The notes under the pieces were generated by a model, which ran no database searches, was not told where the DNA came from, and saw nothing but the letters and a program-made list of their open reading frames with translations. The position numbers and the translations under genes are program-made. 64,000 nt of DNA from Centrapalus pauciflorus. Taxonomy: Eukaryota; Streptophyta; Magnoliopsida; Asterales; Asteraceae. Shown here in pieces: positions 1 through 12,100 of the stretch; within the stretch, counting starts at the first letter, position 1, and the number at the start of each line of letters is the position of its first letter. The stretch lies in assembly GCA_020465985.1 (NCBI GenBank), contig JAANYP010001767.1:1-64000 (forward strand). The letters run 5' to 3'.

Positions 1-2055
1 TCCTATTGCAATCTCCCCTCGAGGTAACGGAACTAACTCCCACACTTCTAGTTTCCTAAATTGTGAAAGTTCTTCCTGCATCGCTTCAACCCAAGAGTTG
101 TCCTTAAGTGCCATTTGCACATTTTTTGGCTCTACTTGCGATATGAAACACGAATATAGACATGTGTGATATGCCTCGGAGTCGTTTATCATCGACAACA
201 ACACAGTGTTGTTATTTACACTACTCCGAGTCCTCACACCCTCGTTAGGATTTCCTATGATGCTATCTATAGGATGGTTCTTGTTAATCCTAGAGGTCTC
301 TATTTCGTCTACCCTTAGATTATCTCCTAAGTTGGATCCTATTTCACCTAAAGGGGGAACAGGCTCAGCTTCCACATTCTCTTCCTCACGGACATTTTCC
401 TCAGAGGCAGAACTTGATGCTTGAGTCTGATTCTCAGTGTTAGGTTCTTCTGGATTAGCAACTTCTGGAGACCCATCTACAGTCGCAGTAGGCTCGGACG
501 TAGATTCGAACGTGGTCCTTGGAAAAATATGGCCATCGTCATTTAGGTGCAACGTCGCCATGTCTTTATCGATTGTACCTGCAGTATCATCCAAAGGAAT
601 GTTAAATGACTCAAATAACTTATCATAGTCAAAAATCCATTCCGGACCAGTTTGGGGTTCATGTGTATAACGTGAGACTTCAATATTATACACAATCTCC
701 ACAGTACCACTCTTTTTGTTAAACACCCGTTTGTTTGGTGAGTTTGGCACATAACCTAGGAAGTATCCTTCGTCAGCCTTTTCACCAAACTTCGGTTGAT
801 GTTTTGTTCTTAAAAGTGTGCATGGTACTCCAAACGGTTCGAATCCAGTTAAGTTAGGTGGCCGTTTATTCAAAATTTCATAACATGTTTTGTTCAATGA
901 TTTGACTGTAAGGACTCTATTTAAAATGTGGCACGCGGTATTCACTGCCTCCCCCCAAAACATGGTAGGAAGCTTTGAATCCGAAAGCATGGTCCTTGCA
1001 GCCTCAATCAATGTTCTGTTTTTACGTTCGGCCACCCCATTCTGTTGAGGTTCATATGGTGCACTGAATTGATGCACGATGCCCTTTGATAGGCAATATA
1101 CACCAATTACAGAGTTTTTAAATTCAGTCCCATTATCACTACGAATATGTTTAACCCTTGTTCCGTAGGAGTTCTCCACTTGGTCTAAGAACCCGATGAG
1201 CTTTGCAGCCGTCTCGTCCTTCGTACCTAAAAAGAAAACCCATGAAAACCGTGAGTAATCGTCAGTGATAACTAAGCAAAACCAACTACCTCCTATACTC
1301 CTTTTGTTGATAGGGCCGAAAAGGTCCATATGCAACAAATCGAATGTCGAGGTTATGGAATTCAGCTTCTTGGACTTGTGTGTCTTTTTATGTTGCTTGC
1401 CCTTCATGCACGGTAGACACTTATCCTCAAATTGAAAGCTCTTCAGAGGCACACCTTGCACCAGACCATTCTTCGTTATGTAGTTCATTTTCCTTAGGTG
1501 CAAGTGAGCCATGCGTCTGTGCCACAAAACCGATTCTGTCTCTGAAGCTTTTGATAGTAAGCAGATCGGACCCATCGAATTATCTGGCTTGTTCATGTCG
1601 AGCATGTACAAGTCATTCTTCCTTGGAGCCCGCATCAATATCCAATCTTCAGGTATCTTGAATCCCGGCTTGAGCACTAACGCCTCAGTGTCAGTAAATA
1701 ACACCGAGTTCTTCTTATCACAGATTTGAGAGACACTAATGAGATTATGAACCAGTTTATCAACGTGATAAACTTGATCCAATGTAATCGTCCCATTAGT
1801 GACTTCTCCAGTTCCAGTGATATTTCCTCCTTTGTTGCCCGCGAATGATACAAATCCCCTATTACCCCCCCTGAAGTCTGTGAGAAGACTTCTTTCCCCC
1901 GTCATATGCCTGGAGCAACCACTGTCGACGAACCACTTGTTGTTTGGACCGGTAGTTATCTCCTGCACATGAAAGAAAAATAGGTTAGTTATCACGGGGA
2001 ACCCAAGCCATGACTGACTTGGTAATACCATTCTCGTCCACATACTTGAACTCTT
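1..2055 (-). CDS. E1 Pol polyprotein, partial: protease, integrase, start of RT
   Basis: A frame with no stop from 2055 to base 1 (685 codons, continuing past the edge). It encodes the aspartic protease (WFVDSGCSRHMTG, Asp-Ser-Gly near 1924-1932) and the pre-integrase zinc site (His at 1519 and 1504, Cys-x-x-Cys at 1408-1419). The integrase DDE core is visible: Asp at 1324-1326 (LLHMDLFGP), Asp at 1135-1137 (SDNGTEF) and Glu at 1027-1029 (QQNGVAERK). A C-terminal spacer then leads into the RT entry motif (VEAMQEELSQF) near 75. It cleaves the polyprotein and integrates cDNA. It is in the +1 frame relative to gag and overlaps its end by about 70 bases. In-frame ATGs lie at 2043 and 2031, but expression as a Gag-Pol fusion is more likely. 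All catalytic residues seen are intact. Confidence 0.88.
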
Positions 2056-4861
2056 TCAAGTACCCATCTCGCCTTTCAGGTGACTTGGGCCTTTGAACTG
2101 AATTTTGTTGTGGTGCCGAGTGATTTAGATTCACTCTTTGCCTTTGAGTAGGCATTTGTTGTGGTGCTCTAGAATAAGTCTTATTATAATGCATTTCAGA
2201 CTGTGATCCCTGAGCTTTTACCGGAACATATTGTCTAACAGGAGTATGTGACCTAACTGGAGTGTGTGATCTGCTAGGTGTTGTGCTCCTATAGACTTGT
2301 TGAGGTGCTGACCTAGATTGATTAATGACACGATTCGGTGAATTTGTCCTAACCACTTCTTTTGGTCCAACCTTAACCGGTGTTTGTTTCACAACTGGTT
2401 TTGGTGCGGCCTGCACAGTTTTCTCGGTACTTTGAGAACTACTCGTGCTCGCCACACTCGGTGAGGGCTTAACAGGTGTTGGGTTCACTGTCTTAGGGGT
2501 AACATCAGCTTTCCTATTTGGACAGTGAGAAGCAACATGCCCTTTCTCGTGACATCTAAAGCAAGACATCTTATCCATGGACTTTTTGGTTGGTCCCTTA
2601 GATCTAGGTGTCTCACTGGTGTCTACTTCCTTTGGTACATCTATTGTGTCTGACTCTTCGACCTGGTCAGCCCATGAAATTTTCTGTTTTCCTGCAGGTG
2701 TTTCACTGGAGGAAGACACAAATTTCACTTTCTTGACCTTGACGGATGAGTCAGTCACCTTAGGTGTATTATCAACTTTAGGTTCAGGTGTCGGTTCAGG
2801 TAGGTCCTCTAAGTCTACTGAGTTGTCAGTTTTCTCCTGAGGCTGAGGCACATAGTTTGCATTGAACGGTGGAGGAATTTCATGAAAACCTAGACCTACA
2901 GGCTTCTTAGACTGTCTTTGGGCATCTAAGACTTTCCCTAGGTTTAGGCTCGAATTCCTAAACTTTTCCAGCTTGCTATTTGCCTCTGCTACCTTAACCT
3001 TGGTCTCGGCTAGCTCTATGTCCTTGTCTTTCAAACTTTTGGTCAAGGCCTCTACGTGCTCATACATAAGTTCTATCCTAACACACTGCTCACTCAGTTT
3101 GTCTTTTAGAACGATTACGTCTTGAGCATCAGCCTTAAGCTTTTCTTTTAAATCTTGTTTTATATCATTTAGGCTAGCATTTTCTATTTTTAAGTTTTCA
3201 TTTTGAGCAGCTATGGTCTTATGTGAGTCTAAGACTAGATTTAACCTATCGTTAGAACTAACACATAAAGCACATAAATCACGAAATAGAGAAATAGAAA
3301 GACTAACCTTTGAGTTGTCAGATTCCACGTTGGCCATCTGAGCAGCAAACTCCAGCACGGTCTGATCATTCGCTTTCTCTACCCACATCGGACTGTTTTC
3401 CCTTGTGGTCTGCTCATCTTCATCACAACCATTCTCCGTAACTTCAGCCATGAAAGCTCTAGCATTGGACTCCGGATGTGAACTCCAGTCATAGGAACCA
3501 TCTAGCTGTCTGTCAGAAGTGACATTAGATATCAGACCCGCTAGATTGGCCTGACCAGATGAGGAACTCGGAAGGTATCTCTGTTGGGACTGACTTTGGT
3601 ACTGTCCTTGATGCTGACTCTGCCCCTGGTATGTCTCTACCTTCGGTCTTTGACACTCCCTGGCGAAGTGTCCCAATCCCTGACAGTTGTAGCATTTCAC
3701 CTTGGACTTATCAAATCCTATCCCCTTGTTATTCATCTGCAGATTTCTTCCAGTTCTCTTTATGAATCTTTTAACCCGTTGGGTTACCATGGCCAGTTGC
3801 CATTTCAGATCCATTTCCTCTAAGTCATCAGGGTCGACCTGATCGTAATCTTCATCCCAAAGAGCCGGATCATTGATCTTCCCTTGAACGCAATTTCCGT
3901 ATGCGGCCACAAACGAAGCAAGCAGATTCAGATGTTCTTCCGCCGACTTTGCGCTCATTGGCATCTTCGAATAGCTCTGACTGGTCGATGCCTGTTGGAC
4001 TTGAGGTTGCGGTTCTTCCGATCTTCCTAACCCTAAGAACGCGCGATTCAGTGAGTCTTCGGACTCTGGTGGCGATGACGTTTCTCCGGTGAAAAACGCT
4101 GTAGCACTCTTCTGATCAGCTGTCACTGATGATTTTGATGTCTTTCCAAAATACATAGCCGGATTTTGGACTTGCTCGTAATCAGTCTCAGCCTTTATCA
4201 TTTCGAAGTGATATGCCCTCAACGTTCCCACGATGTCATCCAGTGATTGAGCATAGTATTTATCTTCATTCAGCTTAATCATAGCCACATACATAGCCTA
4301 TTTGGCCGGTAGGGCATCAAGAAGCTTGTTGTTCTTGTCTGTGTCAGAATACTCAATACCATGACTTTCAAGCTCTGTTATCAGATGATAGAATCGTGTG
4401 ATAATATCATCCAACTGTTCATCCTTAAGAGCCTTGAAAATTGCAAACTGTTGAGTTAACAGTTCTGTACGCTTTCTACGCACCCGTGGATTACCCTCAC
4501 ACCTTTTCTGGAGAGATTCCCAAAGTTCTTTCGACGTCCTCTGAGTCCGAAATGTGTGCAAGATATCTTGAGGTAACGCCATTCGGATAATGGAGAAAGC
4601 TTTGTTTTCAGCTTCAAACAGTTTCTTGTCATCCTCTTTCATCATTTGGTATGACAGAACCTTTTGACGGCCTTCAACCTCAGATACTGGTGGAATGTAC
4701 CCTTCATCAATGCACACCCACATGCGCATGTCGTTGAATCGTACAAAATCCGTGAATCTATCCTTCCACCAGTAGTAATCCTCAACTTTCATCAGCTTAG
4801 GTGGTGCATTGGCCTTCCCAACTTCGTGATCCATTTCAAGGAATTTCTGAAGGTTTGACAT
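1985..4861 (-). pseudogene. E1 gag with one in-frame amber stop
   Basis: Copia Gag of about 959 codons in one frame. The N-terminal part (4861-4298) is a UBN2-type capsid domain starting MSNLQKFLEMDHEVG. A TAG at 4298-4300 breaks it; the frame resumes at once, and its position in a conserved Trp-containing stretch fits a TGG-to-TAG change. The rest (4294-1985) has a CCHC knuckle (CYNCQGLGHFARECQ), a Gln/Ser-rich stretch, a long heptad-like coiled-coil region, and a second CCHC knuckle (CFRCHEKGHVASHCP). It ends in a basic Pro/Ser/Thr-rich tail and stops with TAA at 1985-1987. Gag forms the virus-like particle and binds element RNA. Apart from the single stop I see no break. Confidence 0.85.
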
Positions 4862-4927
4862 CTTTTCTGAAAGAATTTGAATTTGAACTTAATTAATTTA
4901 ATTAGAAACTGATTTAAATTAACTTAT

Positions 4928-5332
4928 TCGAATCTAGATAGATTCGAATCTAATTAATATTTAATCTTTTGAAATTAAATTCGATTAAGTCTTAAAAGTC
5001 AAGTAGATTCGAAATAATGTCAGATTCGAGGAACTCCCTAGATTCGAAGATATCACAGATTCGAAGGACTCTATAGATTCGAACACCCTTAGAATCGAAG
5101 GCACAATAGAATCGAAATTCAGCAGAATCGAAGCACAGAATCGAAACAGTATAGACTCGAAACAAACTCGAAACAGTATAGACTCGAGATCCAATTCGAA
5201 TGTAATAACAGATTCGAAACACCACAGACTCGAAACTGACTGAAATTGACTCGAAAGGAGCGTATTTTGGTTAGACTCGAAAATAAAGTAAAACCCTAAT
5301 TACCCCTATAGATTCGAGCGCCGCAAACTCGA
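4928..5332 (-). repeat. E1 leader with a periodic TCGA array
   Basis: The untranslated leader between the gag ATG (4861) and the primer site (5558) has no ORF. It holds 22 TCGA tetramers, mostly as GA(T/C)TCGAA or GAATCGAA. First bases are 4928, 4944, 4981, 5009, 5026, 5044, 5061, 5079, 5095, 5112, 5128, 5141, 5157, 5168, 5184, 5196, 5214, 5230, 5251, 5277, 5314 and 5329. From 5009 to 5230 the steps are mostly 16-18 bp. The spacers between motifs differ, so this is not a simple tandem repeat. The same motif recurs in the adjoining LTR. Function unknown. Confidence 0.9.
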
Positions 5333-5557
5333 AAAACGGCTAACACTTTGATTTTTTGACGTTTTATGGATTAAATCACTAATTTTCAAATGAAAAACAA
5401 TGATTTCGACCAAAAACGTGAAAAACGACAAAATGTTTCCCGAATATGAATTTGCTAAGCTCAAAAACACGTTTTTGAGAGAAAAACCGTCCAACTAGCG
5501 TCAAGAAACCTAGAATGTATCTGATGAACACGAAGAACACCACGAACACTCCGTAGT

Positions 5558-5568
5558 CTCTGATACCA
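5558..5568 (-). other. E1 primer binding site (initiator Met tRNA)
   Basis: On the minus strand this reads TGGTATCAGAG, complementary to the 3' end of plant initiator tRNA-Met. It lies two bases after the LTR end (CCTTACA), the normal place for priming minus-strand cDNA. It fixes the element orientation and the inner LTR edge. Confidence 0.9.
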
Positions 5569-5570
5569 CT

Positions 5571-6265
5571 TGTAAGGTCTACGACTGCAAGATCTATCTA
5601 GACGCGGATCCGTTAACGAGTGCGGAATCCTCGTTGACGGTTAGACGGACAACTCTCAACCAACGGAAACACGGAGACTATTAGACGCTGAACGAACGAC
5701 ACACGAACGATCCTACGTACTAATTCTCTCCGAAACGGGACTCACCTAGCTGATAAACTCGAGATCGCCTATTGCTTAATTCCTCACGAATTCTGCCAAA
5801 GGTCTGCTAATGATTCGAGTCTATCCCTAATTATAGGCCCTGATTCGAGTCTGTTGTGGGCCAACCTCGAATCTGGCCTAAGGCCTCATTCGAATCTGTC
5901 CATCTGACAGATTCGAATCTAGCCCATTCGAATCTAAGGATACATTCGAATCTATCACAGATTCGAATGCCTTCCTTAACCTATTCGAATCTAGCCAATA
6001 CACTTAAACACTTAAGTGATGAAACTTATGTTTTAACTAATGCTTGACATAATCTTTGACTTTTATGTTTGAACTTCTTGTATTATGTTACATCAAGTTC
6101 AAACACACAATCAATAACAGACAAACACATATTAAACATATATATCAAAACACTTGTTAATATTCAGAATATTACTTAAATCATAATGCAGATCGATTAG
6201 ACTGCTATCGTCACACAGGGTGTACCAACACTGGTCTATCTGGAAGCTGCCAGAAATGTGTAACA
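5571..6265 (-). repeat. E1 5' LTR
   Basis: The inner edge starts TGTAAGG at 5571 next to the primer site. The outer edge is placed at 6265 (minus strand TGTTACACA), where gypsy coding sequence resumes. Length is about 695 bp with TG...CA ends. Between 5759 and 5988 it carries ten more TCGA motifs, several as ATTCGAATCT, spaced about 15-30 bp, matching the leader array. The other LTR is outside the window, so the outer boundary is inferred from the ends and the change of content. Confidence 0.7.
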
Positions 6266-7727
6266 AATTCTGATTATGTCTGTGTACACGATTGGGTCTG
6301 TTTCCGCTTCTGCTAACCCAACTCAGCCGTCACCGTCGAGACATCAACGCGAGGGAGGCTACTCGGGTTCTTCTCGTTCGTCGCAATACTCACATTAGCA
6401 GTCGTACAGTCATCCTTTTGGTTCATCCAATCGAGCCCGTGCATACTCCATCACCACGACCCACAGTACTATAACAAATGTCGTCTGGAACACTTCGGCA
6501 AGTGCATTAATGGACGTGCTTGTTTTTGTTTTTTAAAAGTTGGGCCACTACCAAAATGAGTGCCCACGGAAAGATGATGTCTGCCATAAGTGCGGTGTAT
6601 GGGGGCATTATAGTAGAAATTGTAGAAAGGGAGCTCCAACTGCTGCTTCATCTTCAACGTGATCTTGTGGGGGATCTAGTGGTGGTTCAGTCAACCGCCG
6701 GAACCAGCCACAAAAGCCACCTGCTCATGCTTTTCAAATAACTGCGGAAGAGGCTAAGGAAGACCCGGAGGTGGTCACGGGTATGTTTGTTGTAAATTCT
6801 ATGCCTACATGCATTCTGTTTGATTCTGGTGCCAATAGATCGTTTGTTTCTACTGTTTTTGTTCAACCACTATCGATGCCTCTGTCTAAGTTATAAGTTG
6901 TACTTGACATTGAAACTGCTAGTAACACATTAGTTAAAGTAGATCACGTGCATTGTAACTATATTCTAGTGATTGAAGATGTAGTCTTCAATCTTGACTT
7001 AATCCCAGTAGAGTTCAGTGAGTTAGATGTAGTTGTCGGAATGGACTGACTGATCGAATACGAAGCTCACATAGTATGTATGAAAAGAATGATAAAGATA
7101 ACTACTCCGGAGGGGCGAGAGATCTGCATATATGGGGATAGGAGAAGTGGGGATCTATGGCTTTTGACCATTCTTAACGCTCAAAAGCTGGTTGCTATGG
7201 GCTGTGAGTCTTATTTGGCATATGTTATTGATGTCAAGGCTGAAAAGAAATCTGTGCCCGATGTTCCTGTTGTCTCTGAATTCCCGAATGTGTTTCCAGA
7301 AGACTTGTCTAGTGTGCCACTTGAAAGACAAGTGGAATTACGTATTGACTTGATCCTTGGAGCTGCCCCGATAGGTCGTTCTCCGTACCGCCTTGGTCTT
7401 ACCGAAATGCAAGAGATGATGAAACAACTACAAGAGTTGTTAGATAAGGGCTTCAGTAGACCGAGTTCTTTGCCGTGAGGAGAACCCATATTATTTGTGA
7501 AAATAAGGATGGCACAATGAGAATGTGCATCAATTATCGTGAGCTGAACAAGTTAACCATAAAGAACAAGTATCCGTTGTCGAGAATTGAGGACTTGTTT
7601 GATCAACTGCATGGGGCTAGTGTCTTTTCTAAGATTGATCTACGATCAGGCTATCATCAGTTGAAAGTTCGAGAAGAGGATGTACCGAAAACGGCTTTCA
7701 GGACTCGTTATGGGCACTACGAGTTTC
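6266..7727 (+). pseudogene. G1 gag-pol remnant: zinc knuckle, protease, start of RT
   Basis: A decayed gypsy polyprotein. A CCHC knuckle (CHKCGVWGHYSRNC) begins near 6582, and the aspartic protease motif (LFDSGAN) is at 6819-6836 in the same frame. In-frame stops lie near 6894 and 7048. The stretch 7080-7478 carries the protease end and RT entry (VFPEDLSSVPLERQVELRI). A TGA at 7477-7479 and a frameshift near 7500 follow. RT fingers continue at 7475-7732 (YRELNKLTIKNKYPL, FSKIDLRSGYHQL) until B1 interrupts at 7728. No functional protein can be made. Confidence 0.85.
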
Positions 7728-8838
7728 TGTAGGTCCCAAAAGATATCCCAAGTATATAGCCTTAAGCTGTAGAAGGGGGGTGAATACAGCTCTTTAAAAA
7801 CTACACACAATTTTCTCAATGTTTGTATGTATTATCAACAAATGTTAATTACAAACGAGCTTGAATGCGGAAAGGTTCAAGCTGAGATGACAGATACAAC
7901 AGTATGTTTAACTAGTCTAAGACTGACTTAAACTAATTACATTGAATACACTCACTAAGAATCACTCACTGTGTTTACAAGACTTTGAGGAACAGCTTGA
8001 ACAAGAACAACTTAGACACTGAGCACTGTTTTATTTCAAGCAGACATGCATGCATGAAAGACTCGCTTTTAATGCACGTTCACTCTTGGTTTCAGCACTT
8101 AGCTTTTTGGCTTAATCTTTCAATCCTTGGAAGTTTCTTTTTATACTCACTCAGAGGATCTAAGTGAAGCTTCTTCATTGGACGGAATGAAAAAGGGGAA
8201 GTCTTGTTGAAAAGACATCATAAACTTTTCTGCACTTTTCTGAAAAGCAGACTTGTCTTCATGTGGGCAGAACTTTTGTCTTTTCACTTTGTCTACTGTT
8301 GCATTGCCTTTAACTAAATAAGGAATGTCAACTTTGTGTTTTTCTTCCTTTGTAAAGGCCTATTTTGATATAAGAAAAAGGTATGTCACCCTTTTTCAAA
8401 TAACCTTTTGTCTTCATGTAGCAGAACAGCTTGGGCAGGCTGAACAGTTCTGATTTCCACTTTGTCTTCGACTTTGTAAACTGATCTTGTAGTCAAAAAC
8501 AATACATGAGGACTTGGAAACACATTCCATAGAGTGTTTAGCCTGTTCACAAAGAACAGAACACTTGAAAACTGCTCAAGCTGCCCACCAGTATAGAGTA
8601 GCGTAGACAGTTTATGTCCAGCCTATTCAGCAGACTGAATAGCTTGGGCAAAACTGCCTTTGTTGCAACACATGCAACATATAGAGCAGCTTCAGGCTGA
8701 TATTGCAAATCATTTTCAGGTTTCAATAAGGCATATAACAGGCCTTCAATTCAACCTTCAAAAGCATCAACAGGTTTGATTAATAATCTCCCCCTCAGAT
8801 GCAGAACAGGTTTGACTGAGGCCTTTTTGTGCCTAACA
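7728..8838 (-). repeat. B1 3' LTR
   Basis: 1,111 bp, starting TGTAGGTCCC and ending GTGCCTAACA on the plus strand. Its partner is at 20149-21257. It contains a short G tract (6 here; 7, 13 and 5 in the other B-family LTRs) and many scattered copies of AACAGCTT, AAGCTG and CAGGCTG words. Confidence 0.95.
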
Positions 8839-9186
8839 ATCTCATCCTATTTGCAATAACCAGTCTAAGCTGGTCTTATCAAAAGTCACTATATATTTTT
8901 ACAGTACATTTGTTGAAATAAAATTACAACATCAACATAAAGTAAAAGATCAGTTTATATATACACTGATTTTTTATTACATTAGAACAACTCATGTTCT
9001 TACAAAAGTACAACTGATGTACTGATGTATATTATAACTAATGTAAAAGAGAAAATTACAACATATGTAAATAAAGTACAACTAATGTACATTGGATTGT
9101 TTTTTGTTGGGAGCAGATAATGGTGAGCCTGTCCAACTGATGGACAGCTTCCATTCTTCACCTACCCAGATGGTAGATGGACTTCA
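8839..9186 (-). other. B1 3' untranslated region and polypurine tract
   Basis: 348 bases between the ORF3 stop and the 3' LTR, with no gene. Next to the LTR the minus strand reads AATAGGATGAGAT; in B2 the same site is AATAGGGGGAGAT. B1's polypurine tract therefore has a two-base change in its G run. The rest is AT-rich with repeated GTACAACTAATGTAC-like palindromic words near 9000-9090, also present in B2. Confidence 0.75.
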
Positions 9187-12100
9187 TCACAATGGAGGGG
9201 GACCTTCAAACATCTTCTCAAGTTCTTCTCTAGTATCCTCAAGTTCTTGAATTTCACTTCTTATGATCATAAACTTGGGATCCTCAAGTTCACCTCTTTC
9301 ATAACAGCCTCTGAGCCGATCCCAGATAGCTGCTCTCCACCTGCTTGACTGCCTGAATGAAACTGCAAGTCTGAAGGCTACAAGCTGTCTCAGATCCACT
9401 TTGTACAGATCTGATGCTCTCTGAAAGCATTTCTTCTGAGTTAAGGGATCCACAAAGAATGTCCCTAGCTCAGGCTCTTCAATGATCTTGCCATCTTCAA
9501 ACTCAATTCCACTAGGCAGGCTGTGATCAACTCCTTTCATCTCAATAGCATAATCACCTTGTTCTATCAGGATGAGGAGTTGTTCCATCTCAGTGTCCTT
9601 CCTTGTCCTCCTGGCCTTTATTTTTGGTTGTGTCACATAGACACCTTCACTGACTTCTTTGGAAATCAGGCCAAGATTCTTCACTCTCTCCATCATCTTC
9701 TTTACATATGCTCTGATAGTCTTAGCAGTTTCAGACTTAGACTCACTCAGAGCAACTGCTAGCTCAATCCATTCTCTATACCCCATTTGTGCAACGTCAG
9801 TGTAGTCATATGTTTCTAGTTCTGGGCCTGTTGCACCCATTCTGGTTATTTTTAACTTCCACTGACTGCCTTTTCTTGATATCGGCACAGCTTTGACAAT
9901 TGCTTCCTTGGCAAGCCTTCTATCAGCAACATCTTGAAATTTTCTTCTTGCCAGGTTGTCAAAGTGAAATTGAGCTCTTGCAGAAGGCACTGAAGTTTTG
10001 GTCACTGAGACCAGAGCACCTTTTTCTTTTTCTACTTCCTTTTCTTCTGCTGATCCCTTAGCAGCTTCTAAAATTTTCTTTTGCACAACAAGAGAGGACA
10101 TTTTAACTTTCCTTGCCTCTTGAAGTGCAAAAGAGTTAGCAGCTTTTGCATATTCTTCTTCTTTTCTTAAAGCTTCCAAGGCTTGAAGCTGTTCTTCTCT
10201 AAACTCAAAATATTTGTGCATAGGAAGACCCATTTCTTTGGCCCTGGCTTTGTGAAATTTGATCTCTGCTGCTTTCTGCTGTTGGGGATCAGTTGCTGCT
10301 TTTTCTTTTCCTTTAGCTGCTGTAGTGACAGCAGCTTCAGGACTTTCCTCCTCCTCTTCTTCTTCTTCTAAAATCAGATGCCTCCTTCTACTGCTTGGCC
10401 TGTCCTCAGGTATAGTTTCCTCCCTTTAGACTGAGCAGGGATTGGAGATTCAACCTGAGTAGGCTGAGCAGCGTGGGAGACACGCTCTAGTGTACCTATT
10501 GAAGCACCTGCTGGTTGACCAGTGAGTATTGCAGGCACTGATTTCTCCTTAAGAGAAGAAGTTTTCTCCCCCTTAGACTTAGTCTTCGAGGCAGATGACT
10601 TCTCCCCCTTTGAAGGAGATGTTCCAGCACCTTCAACACCTGGTCTGCCTGAAGAAACGAAGTCATCAAGCTTGCCAGCAGTTTTGGTAGCAGGCCTTGG
10701 GCCAACAAGGCTAGTCACTAAGAATGCCAAGTTGTCCTTCACCTCTGCAAGCTGTGAAAGACAGGTTTGAAGAGAAGAGGATTGGGTATCAACAAGGGAG
10801 GTCAGCTTAACAATGTTTTCCCTATCAGAAGCTGTGAACAACAAACTTTGAAGCTGTGCAAGATGTAATTCTAGAGAATCTTGCACATCATCAAGGTTTG
10901 ATGACACAAAATTTGATAGGGAGCCAATGAGTGTGTTCAAGCTGGCCAGAGTATTAGGAAGGGTAGAGTTGCAAGAAGTTAGGAGAGATGACAGCTGTTG
11001 AGAAATAGTTGTCATTGAGGACAAAGAGTCCTGTCGTAGTGAAAGAATTGAGGATAGGGAGGTGGACACATTTTGCAGCTGTGCAGTGAGTGCAAGCAGC
11101 TGTGGAGAATTATCAGTTTGTGGAGGAGCAGGGAAGGAGTCCTTGAACAGATCAAAGAATCCCTTAAGTTGTTCAAACACAGAGTCTGAAATAAGAGATG
11201 GTAGAGAGGTCATAGTAGTTTCTAAAGAACCAACTTTGTTGGTCAGCAGAGAAAGCTGGTCCTTCAAAGGCAGGTCTTTAGGAGATGGAGGTGTATGGGT
11301 GGACTGTTTAGATTGGGTTGATGGAGAAGATGATGATGAGGCTGGTGTATGAGGATGTGATGGAGAGGGAAGAGGAACATTTGAGAGAAGCTCCAAAGCC
11401 TGAGCAAAAGTAATGTGGCCCAGCGTGGAGGGGTCAAAGGGTCCCTCAGCAGCGGCTGTAGCTGCATCATCAGGAGAAGGTGTTGATGTTGGTGGCCTTT
11501 CAAATGCTGCTTGTGTTGCAACACCCTCATGAAGGCCAGTGGGAGTTCCCTCTGCAGTGCCTTGGTGTAAAAGCACCTCATCATGGGGAGAAGGGATATG
11601 CATTTCAACATCAGCAGTGGTGAAACCTGCTGATGGAGTTTGCATGGAGGGAGCAGCCTCACAAAAGGGATGATATGTTCCCTGAGGTTCATCAGCTTGG
11701 GTTGTTGGTCCCTCAGCAACTGTTTGGTGTAGAACAGCTGTATCATGGGGAGCAGAAGTTTGAGGCTGAGCTGCTGATTGGTCTATACCAGCGGTGTGGG
11801 CACCTCGTGCAGACTCAGGGTGTAAGGAAATTTGAGTAGGGGACAGTGTGGACTCAGTGTGGAGTGGAGAGGACTCCTGTCTTTCAATATTCTCAGCCTG
11901 TTGGGAGGCTGGAATAGTTGAGGTGGTTATCTCCTTTTGTACAACTAGTTCCTGTTGGGAGGAACCAGAGGGTCTAGGCTGACGCTGGGTGGACTCAGGT
12001 TGGAGTGAAGCAGTCTCCAATTGTGCTGAACCTGCTCCCAATATAGGAGAGGCAGCAGGGGTGGCTTCTCTTACAACTGAACCCTGTTGGGAGGGAGCAG

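Larger units (their letters stand above)
1..6265 (-). mobile_element. Copia LTR retrotransposon E1, cut by the window edge
   Basis: Minus-strand Ty1/Copia element. Reading right to left it has a 5' LTR (5571-6265), a primer site for initiator Met tRNA, a leader full of TCGA motifs, gag (4861-1985) and pol (2055 to the window edge). The order protease-integrase-RT defines Copia. The rest of RT, RNase H and the 3' LTR lie left of base 1. It sits inside gypsy element G1, whose decayed gag-pol resumes at 6266, so E1 is younger than G1. The predicted target duplication on the right is AATTC (6266-6270); its partner is out of view. The large Gag with two zinc knuckles resembles family B in this window. 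Confidence 0.85.

Noticed and set aside
4928..5332. CRISPR-like array in the E1 leader
   Set aside because: The repeated core is only 6-8 bp and varies, spacers are about 10 bp, and the context is a plant retrotransposon.
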